A stretch of 64,000 nucleotides of DNA, taken from Psychrobacter pasteurii. GTDB taxonomy: Bacteria > Pseudomonadota > Gammaproteobacteria > Pseudomonadales > Moraxellaceae. The notes beneath the pieces are model-generated. The model was not told where the DNA came from. It did not search any database and saw only the letters and a list, made by a program, of their open reading frames with translations. The stretch covers positions 22,575 to 86,574 of the forward strand of contig NZ_FUGD01000065.1 of the NCBI RefSeq assembly GCF_900162815.1, in the 5' to 3' direction. Positions 57,047-64,000 of the stretch are shown here, in pieces. The translations under genes were made by a program, and so were the position numbers. Position 1 is the stretch's first letter, and each line of letters starts with the position of its first letter.

Positions 57047-58318
57047 ATGCCCGACTCAAGCGTTTCTAATAATACCTCTATTAATAGCCCTTCTTTTAAT
57101 ACTGCAGCTTCAAAAGCCTCACCCACGGCAGTGAAACTAACCGCTTTTGATAATGATCCTGTGGTTAAGCTAGTCAACTCACTGCTGATAGAGGCCGTAC
57201 AGCTTGGGGCTTCAGACTTACATTTCGAGCCTTATGAGCAGTCGTATCGGGTACGCTTTCGTATCGACGGTATGCTAAAGCAAATGACCACACTCTTGCC
57301 CCCTTTAATTGCTAAAGTATCTGCTCGCCTAAAAATCATGGCGCAAATGGATATCTCTGAACGCAGACTGCCGCAAGATGGTCGTATCAAATTGATAACC
57401 GCCGACAATAACATCCTCGATTATAGGGTCAGCGCCATACCTACCCTATTTGGTGAAAAAATCGTGCTACGTGTTATTGATTCGGCAGCTTCCATAGTGA
57501 GTGTTGATGAATTGGGGTTTGAGCCCGATCAACAACAAGCTTTTTTACAAGCTCTACACCAGCCACAAGGCATTGTACTTATCACGGGCCCTACCGGCTC
57601 TGGTAAAACCTTATCCTTATATACTGGGCTGAAGCTGCTAAATACCGAAACTACCAATATTTCTACTGTTGAAGATCCGGTAGAGATTAGTCTATCCGGA
57701 GTAAATCAGGTTAGCATCAACCCTAAGATAGGCTTAAGCTTTGATTCAGCGCTGAAGTCTTTTTTGCGTCAAGATCCAGATGTGGTAGTGATTGGTGAAA
57801 TTCGTGATTTAGAGACCGCCGATACCGCTATTCGAGCGGCTCAAACTGGACATTTGGTACTATCAACTTTACACACCAATTCAGCTACCGAAACTCTAGC
57901 CCGCTTACATCACATGGGCATTGCCCACTTTAATATCGCCACCGCTATCAGCTTGGTAGTGGCTCAGCGCCTAGCCAGACGGTTATGTGTCCACTGCAAA
58001 AAACTCGTCGAAGTGCCAAGCCACAGTCTGTTGCAGATGGGGGTTTTAACACCTGACGCTAACTTAAGAAAGCCTGCTGTTTATGAAGCAGTCGGCTGTA
58101 AGCACTGTACAGAGGGCTATAAAGGTCGAGTGGGTATCTTTGAAGTGTTGTCTGTAACAGAGGAGTTGGCCGAGCTAATCATGCAAGGGGGTAACGCTTT
58201 ACAGATTAAAGCGTTGGCCGAGGAGCAAGGATTTTATGATTTAAAACGATCTGCGCTATTAAAAGTGCAGCAGGGACTTGTCAGCATTCAAGAAATGAAC
58301 CGGGTTATTGTAAATTAG
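57047..58318 (+). CDS. pilB: Type IV pilus assembly / type II secretion ATPase (GspE/PilB family, short form)
   Basis: This 423-residue hexameric ATPase would drive pilus extension. ATG 57047 is set by AAGGATG upstream. Walker A LITGPTGSGKTLSLYTGL lies near residue 182, with the Asp box, Walker B RQDPDVVVIGEIRDLETADTAI and His box GHLVLSTLHTNSATETLARL. A four-cysteine zinc site follows (CVHCKK...CKHC). Ordinary PilB is about 560-570 residues; the N-terminal MshEN-type domain is absent here. pilC and pilD follow, so a pilus or transformation role stands. Confidence 0.92.
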   Translation: MPDSSVSNNTSINSPSFNTAASKASPTAVKLTAFDNDPVVKLVNSLLIEAVQLGASDLHFEPYEQSYRVRFRIDGMLKQMTTLLPPLIAKVSARLKIMAQMDISERRLPQDGRIKLITADNNILDYRVSAIPTLFGEKIVLRVIDSAASIVSVDELGFEPDQQQAFLQALHQPQGIVLITGPTGSGKTLSLYTGLKLLNTETTNISTVEDPVEISLSGVNQVSINPKIGLSFDSALKSFLRQDPDVVVIGEIRDLETADTAIRAAQTGHLVLSTLHTNSATETLARLHHMGIAHFNIATAISLVVAQRLARRLCVHCKKLVEVPSHSLLQMGVLTPDANLRKPAVYEAVGCKHCTEGYKGRVGIFEVLSVTEELAELIMQGGNALQIKALAEEQGFYDLKRSALLKVQQGLVSIQEMNRVIVN

Positions 58319-58382
58319 CCCCCAGACCACGGCTAAAGCTCAATCAGAACCCAGCTCTTCAAGCGGTAAATAAGGACAAGCG

Positions 58383-59621
58383 GTGAAACCTGCAAAAAAG
58401 ACGCCTTCATTTAACTTTGTGTATCATGGCACAGATAATCAAGGGCAAAATATAACAGGAGAGTTGACCAGCAGCAGCCTACCTATTGCTAAGGCACAAC
58501 TGCGTAAGCAAGGCGTTGTGCTCAATCGAATTCGCCGTAAATCCAAGCCACTTATTACCTGGCATAGAGTTACTTGGCATAGAAAAATAAAGCCGTTAGA
58601 TATTGCCATATTTGCCCGCCAGCTGGCCACTATGACCAAAGCAGGGATTCCTTTACTACAAGCCTTGAGCATTATTATTGAGTCCTTGACCAAGCCTAGC
58701 ATGATTGAGTTGGTCAATGCCGTTAAGCTGAGTGTGGAATCAGGCACTCCACTTGCTACCGCTCTAAATCAACATCCAAAGCAGTTTGACAGTTTGTTTT
58801 GTGCCTTGATTGAGGCCGGCGAATATTCAGGCTCATTGGACATTATGTTGGAACGCATTGCCACCTATAAAGAAAAAAGCGAGCACTTAAAAAGTAAAAT
58901 AAAAAAGGCCATGAAATACCCTATTGCAGTCATTGCTGTGGCACTGGTAGTCAGCCTGATTTTATTATTAAAAGTAGTCCCAGTATTTAGCGACTTATTT
59001 GAATCCTTTGGCTCTGAATTACCTGCTTTCACCCAGTTTGTGGTCTCAATATCTAAAGTACTACAACAATGGTGGGGACTGTTATTGGTACTCATGATAT
59101 CAGCGATCGTTGGCTTTTTTCATGCCAAAAACAACAGTACCAAGTTTGTCGGCTTTATAGATCGCGCCCTATTAAAACTGCCCATCGTTGGACCTATCAC
59201 CTATCAAGCAATTATTGCTAGGTTTTCTCGCACCTTAGCCACCACTTATTCTGCCGGTGTGCCATTGCTACAAACCTTGGATTCTACTGCAGCGGCAACA
59301 GACAATCAGTTGTATTATCAAGCCACCCAACAAATCAAACAAGACGTTGCCACCGGTCAGCCCTTAAACGCTGCCATGCGTAGCAGCCAATTATTCCCAA
59401 CGTTAGCCATCCAAATGGTGAGTATTGGCGAACAATCAGGGTGTTTGGATGAAATGTTGGATAAAGTGGCCGTATACTACGAAAATGAAGTGGATAATGC
59501 GGTTGAAGGACTAACCAGTTTAATGGAGCCCATCATCATGGTGATTTTGGGATTATTAATAGGGGGCTTGGTCATTGCTATGTATCTGCCTATCTTTCAA
59601 CTTGGGTCAGTGATTGGCTAG
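58383..59621 (+). CDS. pilC: Type IV pilus inner-membrane platform protein
   Basis: This 412-residue protein starts at GTG 58383 after AAGGAC. Two GspF domains with about three membrane helices are seen: IFARQLATMTKAGIPLLQAL and, in the second half, RFSRTLATTYSAGVPLLQTLD. It ends with the hydrophobic ILGLLIGGLVIAMYLPIFQLG. It anchors the PilB ATPase to the membrane. The gene is 64 bases after pilB. Confidence 0.95.
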   Translation: MKPAKKTPSFNFVYHGTDNQGQNITGELTSSSLPIAKAQLRKQGVVLNRIRRKSKPLITWHRVTWHRKIKPLDIAIFARQLATMTKAGIPLLQALSIIIESLTKPSMIELVNAVKLSVESGTPLATALNQHPKQFDSLFCALIEAGEYSGSLDIMLERIATYKEKSEHLKSKIKKAMKYPIAVIAVALVVSLILLLKVVPVFSDLFESFGSELPAFTQFVVSISKVLQQWWGLLLVLMISAIVGFFHAKNNSTKFVGFIDRALLKLPIVGPITYQAIIARFSRTLATTYSAGVPLLQTLDSTAAATDNQLYYQATQQIKQDVATGQPLNAAMRSSQLFPTLAIQMVSIGEQSGCLDEMLDKVAVYYENEVDNAVEGLTSLMEPIIMVILGLLIGGLVIAMYLPIFQLGSVIG

Positions 59622-59705
59622 GCAACAAAGCGCTTAGCGATTGAATGCTGATTTACTTTATTATGATTTACAGTCTTTTTTTAGTCACTTTTTACAGGCT
59701 ATCTC

Positions 59706-60605
59706 ATGCAAGTTTGGCAGTTTATTGAAACCCTCCAACACAATTTACCCACAGCCCTGATTTTCTTTGGGGTGATCGGACTGTGTATCGGTAGTTTTTT
59801 GAATGTGCTGATTTATCGCACCCCAAAGATTATGATGCAGCAGTGGCGTGTGGGCTCAGTTCAACTGCTGCGATCTCAGCCAGACATTAACCCTCATTTA
59901 TTAGACCCTGTGGCGCAAATTGTCGTGCAAGACCCGCCTTTATCTTTATCTAGACCCGCCTCGCATTGTCCTTGCTGCAATCAGCCGCTGCGTTGGTATC
60001 ACAATATCCCCTTATTAAGCTGGATAGCTCTAGGCGGTAAGTGCTCTGGCTGTGGCCACAAAATTCACTGGCGTTATCCCTTGGTCGAGATAATCACAGC
60101 CCTTGTCTCCATGTTAGTCATTTATCGACTTGGAGTCAGCGCACAGGGACTGTTTGCTTTGCTTTTGGTATGGACTCTAATTGCGCTGGCCGGTATTGAC
60201 TTTATCAGTCAGTATTTGCCCGACAAGCTAACTTTCCCTTTGATGGCATTGGGTCTGGCAGTAAATAGCTATTCGGTATTCGCAGCGCCCTCTGAAGCCA
60301 TTTGGGGCATGCTCTTGGGCTATTTAAGCTTATGGATTGTGGTCAAGATATTTTATATTTTTACTAAAAAACAGGGGATGGGAGAAGGTGATTTTAAGCT
60401 CTTAGCAGCCCTAGGTGCTTGGTTAGGCCCCCTACTTCTGCCATTTATCATCTTGCTATCTTCGCTTCTCGGTTCTATCATTGGTATTATTTTAATGCGC
60501 AAGCGAGCCAAAAGTCGTCCTTTTGCCTTTGGCCCCTACCTAGCTATCGCAGGTATCGTCGCCCTACTTTATGGGGATTCGCTTATGCAGTGGTATCTTC
60601 ACTAA
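59706..60605 (+). CDS. pilD: Type IV prepilin peptidase / N-methyltransferase
   Basis: This 299-residue membrane aspartyl protease cleaves and methylates prepilins. The zinc-type cluster CPCCNQPL ... CSGCGHKI lies in the first cytoplasmic loop. The two catalytic aspartates are in GIDFISQYLPDKLT and the GxGD motif GMGEGDFKLLAALGAWLG. About eight membrane helices are apparent. It is third in the pilBCD set, 84 bases after pilC. Confidence 0.96.
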   Translation: MQVWQFIETLQHNLPTALIFFGVIGLCIGSFLNVLIYRTPKIMMQQWRVGSVQLLRSQPDINPHLLDPVAQIVVQDPPLSLSRPASHCPCCNQPLRWYHNIPLLSWIALGGKCSGCGHKIHWRYPLVEIITALVSMLVIYRLGVSAQGLFALLLVWTLIALAGIDFISQYLPDKLTFPLMALGLAVNSYSVFAAPSEAIWGMLLGYLSLWIVVKIFYIFTKKQGMGEGDFKLLAALGAWLGPLLLPFIILLSSLLGSIIGIILMRKRAKSRPFAFGPYLAIAGIVALLYGDSLMQWYLH

Positions 60606-60855
60606 CCAATTCCAATAGCGACTTGTATTTCACTACAGTTCGGTAACTGCCCCGTTGATATTAAGCACACTAATTCATACAAAGAAATTCTCAGAACATG
60701 ATAATTTTATCAGTTATATATTTTTTATAACTTAATTTTGAGCACAAAGCCGAAGCTAAGCGCAATGTCCGGTAATAGTGCACTGCCCAGACTCAAGTCA
60801 GCTACTGTCTTCTTCTCCGTTTAACCCTCTAAAGCGCGTGTTTTAAGGTATTGAT

Positions 60856-61566
60856 ATGACATATGATAATCACATCCACTCAAACCCTGATGATATTCAA
60901 CATGAGCACGAAATTGATCCTCCACAAAAGTTTCAAACTTTTTATGTAGATACCCCCATTATCGGTTTAACAGGTGGCATTGGCAGTGGCAAGACTGCTG
61001 TATCCGACTGGTTCGCAGCGAAAGGGATAGATGTGGTAGATGCAGATGTGGTCGGGCATCAAATCATGAAAAAAGGCAGCCCTGCCCTCCAAAAGTTGGT
61101 CGAAGCCTTTGGAGACTGGGTGCTAGATGAGTCAGGGGAAATGAATCGCCGTGCCGTTCGTGAACACGTCTTTGAAAACAACAAAGCCTTATTAACCTTA
61201 GAGTCCATCACTCACCCCGCCATTCGTCAAGAAATCAAAAACCAACTTAGCCAGATAAAATCACCGTACGCTATCCTATCCGCTCCTTTACTATTAGAAA
61301 GCTATGAAGCAGGGCTTGTGTCGTTGTGCGACAGAGTCTTAGTAGTGGATGCCAGTGAGGAAACCCAACTAGAGCGTGCCAGCCGCCGAGACACTCAGAG
61401 CGTTGACAAAATCAAAGCGATTATGGCCAATCAGTTATCACGAAAAGCCAGAGTTGAGCAGGCCGATGATGTGGTGTGTAATAATGGCAATCTAGAGCAG
61501 CTGCATGCCCAGCTTGAGCCTCTACACGAAAACTATTTGGCTTTTAGAAAGCTTCCCCGCTATTAA
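60856..61566 (+). CDS. coaE: Dephospho-CoA kinase
   Basis: This 236-residue enzyme performs the last step of coenzyme A synthesis. The P-loop IIGLTGGIGSGKTAVSDWF sits near residue 35-53 because of a 30-residue acidic/His N-terminal extension. DADVVGHQ, THPAIRQEI and LLLESYEAGLVSLCDRVLVVDAS follow. It is the habitual partner gene of pilD in this group. A terminator follows at once. Confidence 0.96.
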   Translation: MTYDNHIHSNPDDIQHEHEIDPPQKFQTFYVDTPIIGLTGGIGSGKTAVSDWFAAKGIDVVDADVVGHQIMKKGSPALQKLVEAFGDWVLDESGEMNRRAVREHVFENNKALLTLESITHPAIRQEIKNQLSQIKSPYAILSAPLLLESYEAGLVSLCDRVLVVDASEETQLERASRRDTQSVDKIKAIMANQLSRKARVEQADDVVCNNGNLEQLHAQLEPLHENYLAFRKLPRY

Positions 61567-61567
61567 C

Positions 61568-61598
61568 AAAAAAAGAGCGCACTGCGCTCTTTTTTTTA
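61568..61598. terminator. Bidirectional terminator
   Basis: An AAAAAAGAGCGCA/TGCGCTCTTTTTT stem directly follows coaE and faces rlmB. Confidence 0.92.
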
Positions 61599-61639
61599 TT
61601 ATTGATGTAGCTTATCTAACGGCTTGTCCAGGTGCTTGT

Positions 61640-62428
61640 CTAAGACTGGTGACGCTGACGGCTGACTTCATACAGCACCATGCCGGTGGCCACACTGACG
61701 TTCAAGCTCTGTAATGAGCCGTGTTTGTTTCCAGTCATAGGGATATAAACCAGCTCATCACAGCGCTCAGTGGTCAGACGGCGCATGCCTTCACCCTCTG
61801 AGCCCATAATAATTGCCACCTTCCCTTTTAAGTCCACATCCGGTAAAGCTTTGGCCGTCTCATCTAGGGCTGTACCATAAACAAATACGCCGGCTTGCTT
61901 TAAATTCTCAATGCAGCGGGCCAAGTTAGTGACTGCGATGACTGGCATAATCTCCATCGCGCCGACCGATACTTTGGCGACGGTGGGAGTTAAGCTGGCT
62001 GAATGGTGCTTAGGGCAGATAACGGCATCCACACCCATTGCCGCCGCTGTACGCAAACAAGCGCCTAAGTTATGGGCATCGGTTATTTGATCTAGTACCA
62101 AAAACAAAGCGTCTTCTGACTGTGCAAGACTGGCAATCTCACCTTCATCAGCCATGGCTAACGGACGAGCATTAAGCACCACGCCCTGATGTTGAGGGCT
62201 GCCACATAGCGCCGTTAATTTATCGCGGCTGGCTTCTTGGATACTGACACCCATTTGCTCAGCCAGTTGCAAAATCTCTTCAAAGGTAGAGTCCGCTTCA
62301 TCCTGAGTAGCCGCACCCTCTTTGTGGCCACGACCTTGTTGAATAAATAACGCCATGGCGTCGGTTGGGCGATGCGACAACAAAGCATGAATAGCGTGAA
62401 TGCCATAAAAATGGACGGGCTTTGCCAT
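61640..62428 (-). CDS. rlmB: 23S rRNA (guanosine-2251-2'-O)-methyltransferase
   Basis: This 262-residue SpoU/TrmD-fold (SPOUT) methyltransferase has an N-terminal substrate-binding domain (VHFYGIHAIHALLSH). The three SpoU motifs are complete: DAHNLGACLRTAAAMG, IIMGSEGEGMRRLT and SLNVSVATGMVLYEVSRQR. It modifies Gm2251 in the peptidyl-transferase P loop. It is a single gene, and AAAGG precedes ATG 62428. Confidence 0.96.
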   Translation of the reverse strand: MAKPVHFYGIHAIHALLSHRPTDAMALFIQQGRGHKEGAATQDEADSTFEEILQLAEQMGVSIQEASRDKLTALCGSPQHQGVVLNARPLAMADEGEIASLAQSEDALFLVLDQITDAHNLGACLRTAAAMGVDAVICPKHHSASLTPTVAKVSVGAMEIMPVIAVTNLARCIENLKQAGVFVYGTALDETAKALPDVDLKGKVAIIMGSEGEGMRRLTTERCDELVYIPMTGNKHGSLQSLNVSVATGMVLYEVSRQRHQS

Positions 62429-62719
62429 AAAATAACCTTTTAATTGTTTGACTTAACTGTTTAACTAATTTGTTTTATTGATTAATTTGTTTCGTTGAAT
62501 AGGATTGTACTGCTTACTCGGCGTTAACGGTATCACTTTATCACTAATCTGACCAGCCATAACCAAGAAGAGCACCGTTCCGAAAAACTTACCTAACCCT
62601 ACTCACATAGTTTTAGCATTTTCTTCCTGCTTCATAGACGTTTGCCGTTGTGATTACACTCAGGTCTTACATCGTCTCCACAGGCTAACACGGTGGAACT
62701 CACCGCTTTTTTTAACCCA

Positions 62720-63872
62720 TCAGTGATGGGTTAACACTTTATCTGCATGATGCAGTATATTGATACTGGCATTGATATCTCTATCATTTGCCTGCTGACA
62801 ACACGGACACTGCCATCGTCTAACTGATAAGGGCAATTCGTCTTTGGTCAGTAAGTGACCGCAATTAGAACAAGTTTTAGAGGATGGAAACCATCTATCT
62901 AACTCTTTGACGGTTTTACCGTATTGATTGGCCTTATAAACAAGCTGACGCTTAAACTCATAAAAACCTAAGTCACTGATCGCTCGACTTAGCTTACGGT
63001 TCTGCATCATGCCTTTGGTGTTTAGGTTTTCAATTGCAATAACATCATACTCATTCACCAAGCCAGTAGTAAGCTTATGTATAGCGTCTTTACGGATATT
63101 ACTAATTTGCAGGTGCAATCGTGATAGCTTGGCTTTCGCTTTAGCACGATTATTACTGCCTTTTTGTTTACGGCTTAATTGACGACTCAGCCTTTTAAGC
63201 TTTTTAAGTTTCGTCTTAAGTGGCTTGGGTGCTTTGACTTTAGTACCGTCTGATAGAGTGGTTAGGTTGGTAATACCTAAGTCTACACCAGTTTGCTTAC
63301 CTGTCTTTTTAGCAAGGTTTACAGCATCTATTTCAACGGCAACAGAGACAAACCATCTCCCACCTCGACTAAAGATTTTAGCTGAGAGTATTTTGCCGTC
63401 AAAGCGCAAGGCTTCACGCATACGAACCCAACCTAGGTTTGGTATGCGAATCTGTCTGCCTTTTACAGCAAACTGGTCATTAGACAGGCTAAACCTATCG
63501 TTAACGCCTTTTTTACGAAACTGTGGATACTTAGCCTCGCCCTTAAAGAAGCGCTTATAGGCATCACCTAACTGCATAATGGCAAGTTGTGGGGCACATT
63601 TCGTCACCTCAAGCATGAATGGGTACTTATCACGCTTAATGGCGTTTAATTGTTTGCGTAGTTTGCCTTGGGTGGGCTTTAGTAATTTGCTTTCATCAAC
63701 GTCAATACCAATAATATGACAAGCATCACGATAGGCTTTATCTTGAGCATACTGTCGTTGCCACTGAGCTAAGCGCCCAGTTATAGGCAAGACGAGCTAT
63801 ACCGCAAGCCTTAGTAAAATAGGTGGCTTGCTTGTTGTTTGGATTAAGCTCAATGATATGGCCTCGTATCAT
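62720..63872 (-). pseudogene. tnpB: IS607-type tnpB with a one-base frameshift near its start
   Basis: The natural start is ATG 63872, giving MIRGHIIELNPNNKQATYFTK and then ARLAYNWAL. An extra T in GCGCTTAGC (plus-strand AA at 63771-63772) shifts the frame. Without it the reading NWALAQWQRQYAQ continues smoothly into the 356-codon frame ending at 62720. RuvC-I (TGVDLGITNL), RuvC-II with Glu (VIAIENLNTKGM), zinc ribbon (CSNC...CPCC) and RuvC-III (NDRDINASIN) are all canonical. Inactive unless the shift is a read error or is bypassed. Confidence 0.88.
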
Positions 63873-64000
63873 TCTAAACTTGCCTTAACCGCTTCAATGA
63901 TTTTTTTGTTCTTCTTACTAGGTGAACCGTAAAGTCTGGCTGAAAATACTGTGATGATCTCAAGTACGTCTTGTGCCAATTCTTCTTCAAACGATAAGTT
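63869..64000 (-). CDS. tnpA: IS607-type serine recombinase TnpA, C-terminal end (partial)
   Basis: The last 43 codons are visible; the rest lies beyond the window. They read EEELAQDVLEIITVFSARLYG and end NKKIIEAVKASLE, the typical tail of IS607 transposases (VFSARLYG-S...KNKK). The stop codon overlaps the tnpB start as ATGA (63869-63872), meaning translational coupling. Confidence 0.85.
   Translation of the reverse strand, partial: NLSFEEELAQDVLEIITVFSARLYGSPSKKNKKIIEAVKASLE

Larger units (their letters stand above)
62640..64000 (-). mobile_element. IS607-type element (partial, runs off the right edge)
   Basis: It contains the end of a serine recombinase gene (tnpA) overlapping a tnpB, the arrangement of IS607 elements. 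A perfect TAACCCATCA/TGATGGGTTA palindrome (62713-62733) spans the tnpB stop codon and probably belongs to the guide-RNA scaffold. The left-hand limit is not determined; sequence with a typical TnpB-tail look extends to about 62625. The 62429-62640 stretch before it is AT-rich without a gene. Confidence 0.8.

Noticed and set aside
62713..62733. Perfect palindrome at the IS607 tnpB stop as an intrinsic terminator
   Set aside because: On the coding strand the hairpin is followed by a run of A, not T, so it does not fit a terminator; a guide-RNA scaffold hairpin is more likely.

Overview
The window looks like chromosomal DNA of a Moraxellaceae gammaproteobacterium, most likely Psychrobacter. This rests on gene content and order: a Sat-type ATP sulfurylase divergent from cysI plus a DUF934 gene, a very large NAD-glutamate dehydrogenase, pilBCD-coaE, and the secG / tRNA-Leu / tRNA-fMet / rimP-nusA-infB-rbfA-truB / rpsO-pnp order. 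It also rests on moderate-to-low GC with AT-rich spacers. No database search was possible, so the genus is an inference.

Layout. 1-9.4 kb holds the start of a sulfate-binding protein and a run of exported proteins of mostly unknown role: a lipoprotein, a lipoprotein nuclease with an Excalibur tail, small secreted proteins and two WG-repeat proteins. A cardiolipin synthase lies among them. 9.4-15.6 kb is assimilatory sulfate reduction: sat, cysI, DUF934, cysH and cysG (siroheme for CysI). 15.7-23.4 kb has a methyltransferase, a DUF3841 protein and sbcDC. 23.5-27.7 kb is an NAD-glutamate dehydrogenase gene that has lost an internal segment and its reading frame. 28.2-33.4 kb is a one-direction cluster that reads as a reactive-electrophile defence locus: a NemR-like regulator, a VOC protein, a YqhD-like alcohol dehydrogenase, a CurA-like reductase, a DJ-1/PfpI protein and a glutathione transferase. 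A third WG-repeat protein follows.

34.8-36.3 kb holds the 3' remnant of a sugar-lactone oxidase gene cut by a TnpB-only IS200/IS605-type element. 36.3-42.6 kb has an MltB-type transglycosylase, tesB, plsB and a small zinc-ribbon-like protein. 42.7-57 kb is the translation/RNA core: pnp, rpsO, truB, rbfA, infB, nusA, rimP, two tRNAs, secG and tpiA. The usual truB-rpsO neighbourhood is interrupted by three probable stress genes and a decayed second copy of the TnpB element. 57-61.6 kb is pilB-pilC-pilD-coaE, followed by rlmB on the other strand. The window ends inside an IS607-type element with a serine recombinase and a frameshifted TnpB.

Most units are separated by clear intrinsic terminators. 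The most notable items are the TnpB with a non-canonical RuvC-II position, the NemR-like electrophile cluster, the broken glutamate dehydrogenase, and three WG-repeat paralogues sharing a terminal cysteine pattern.
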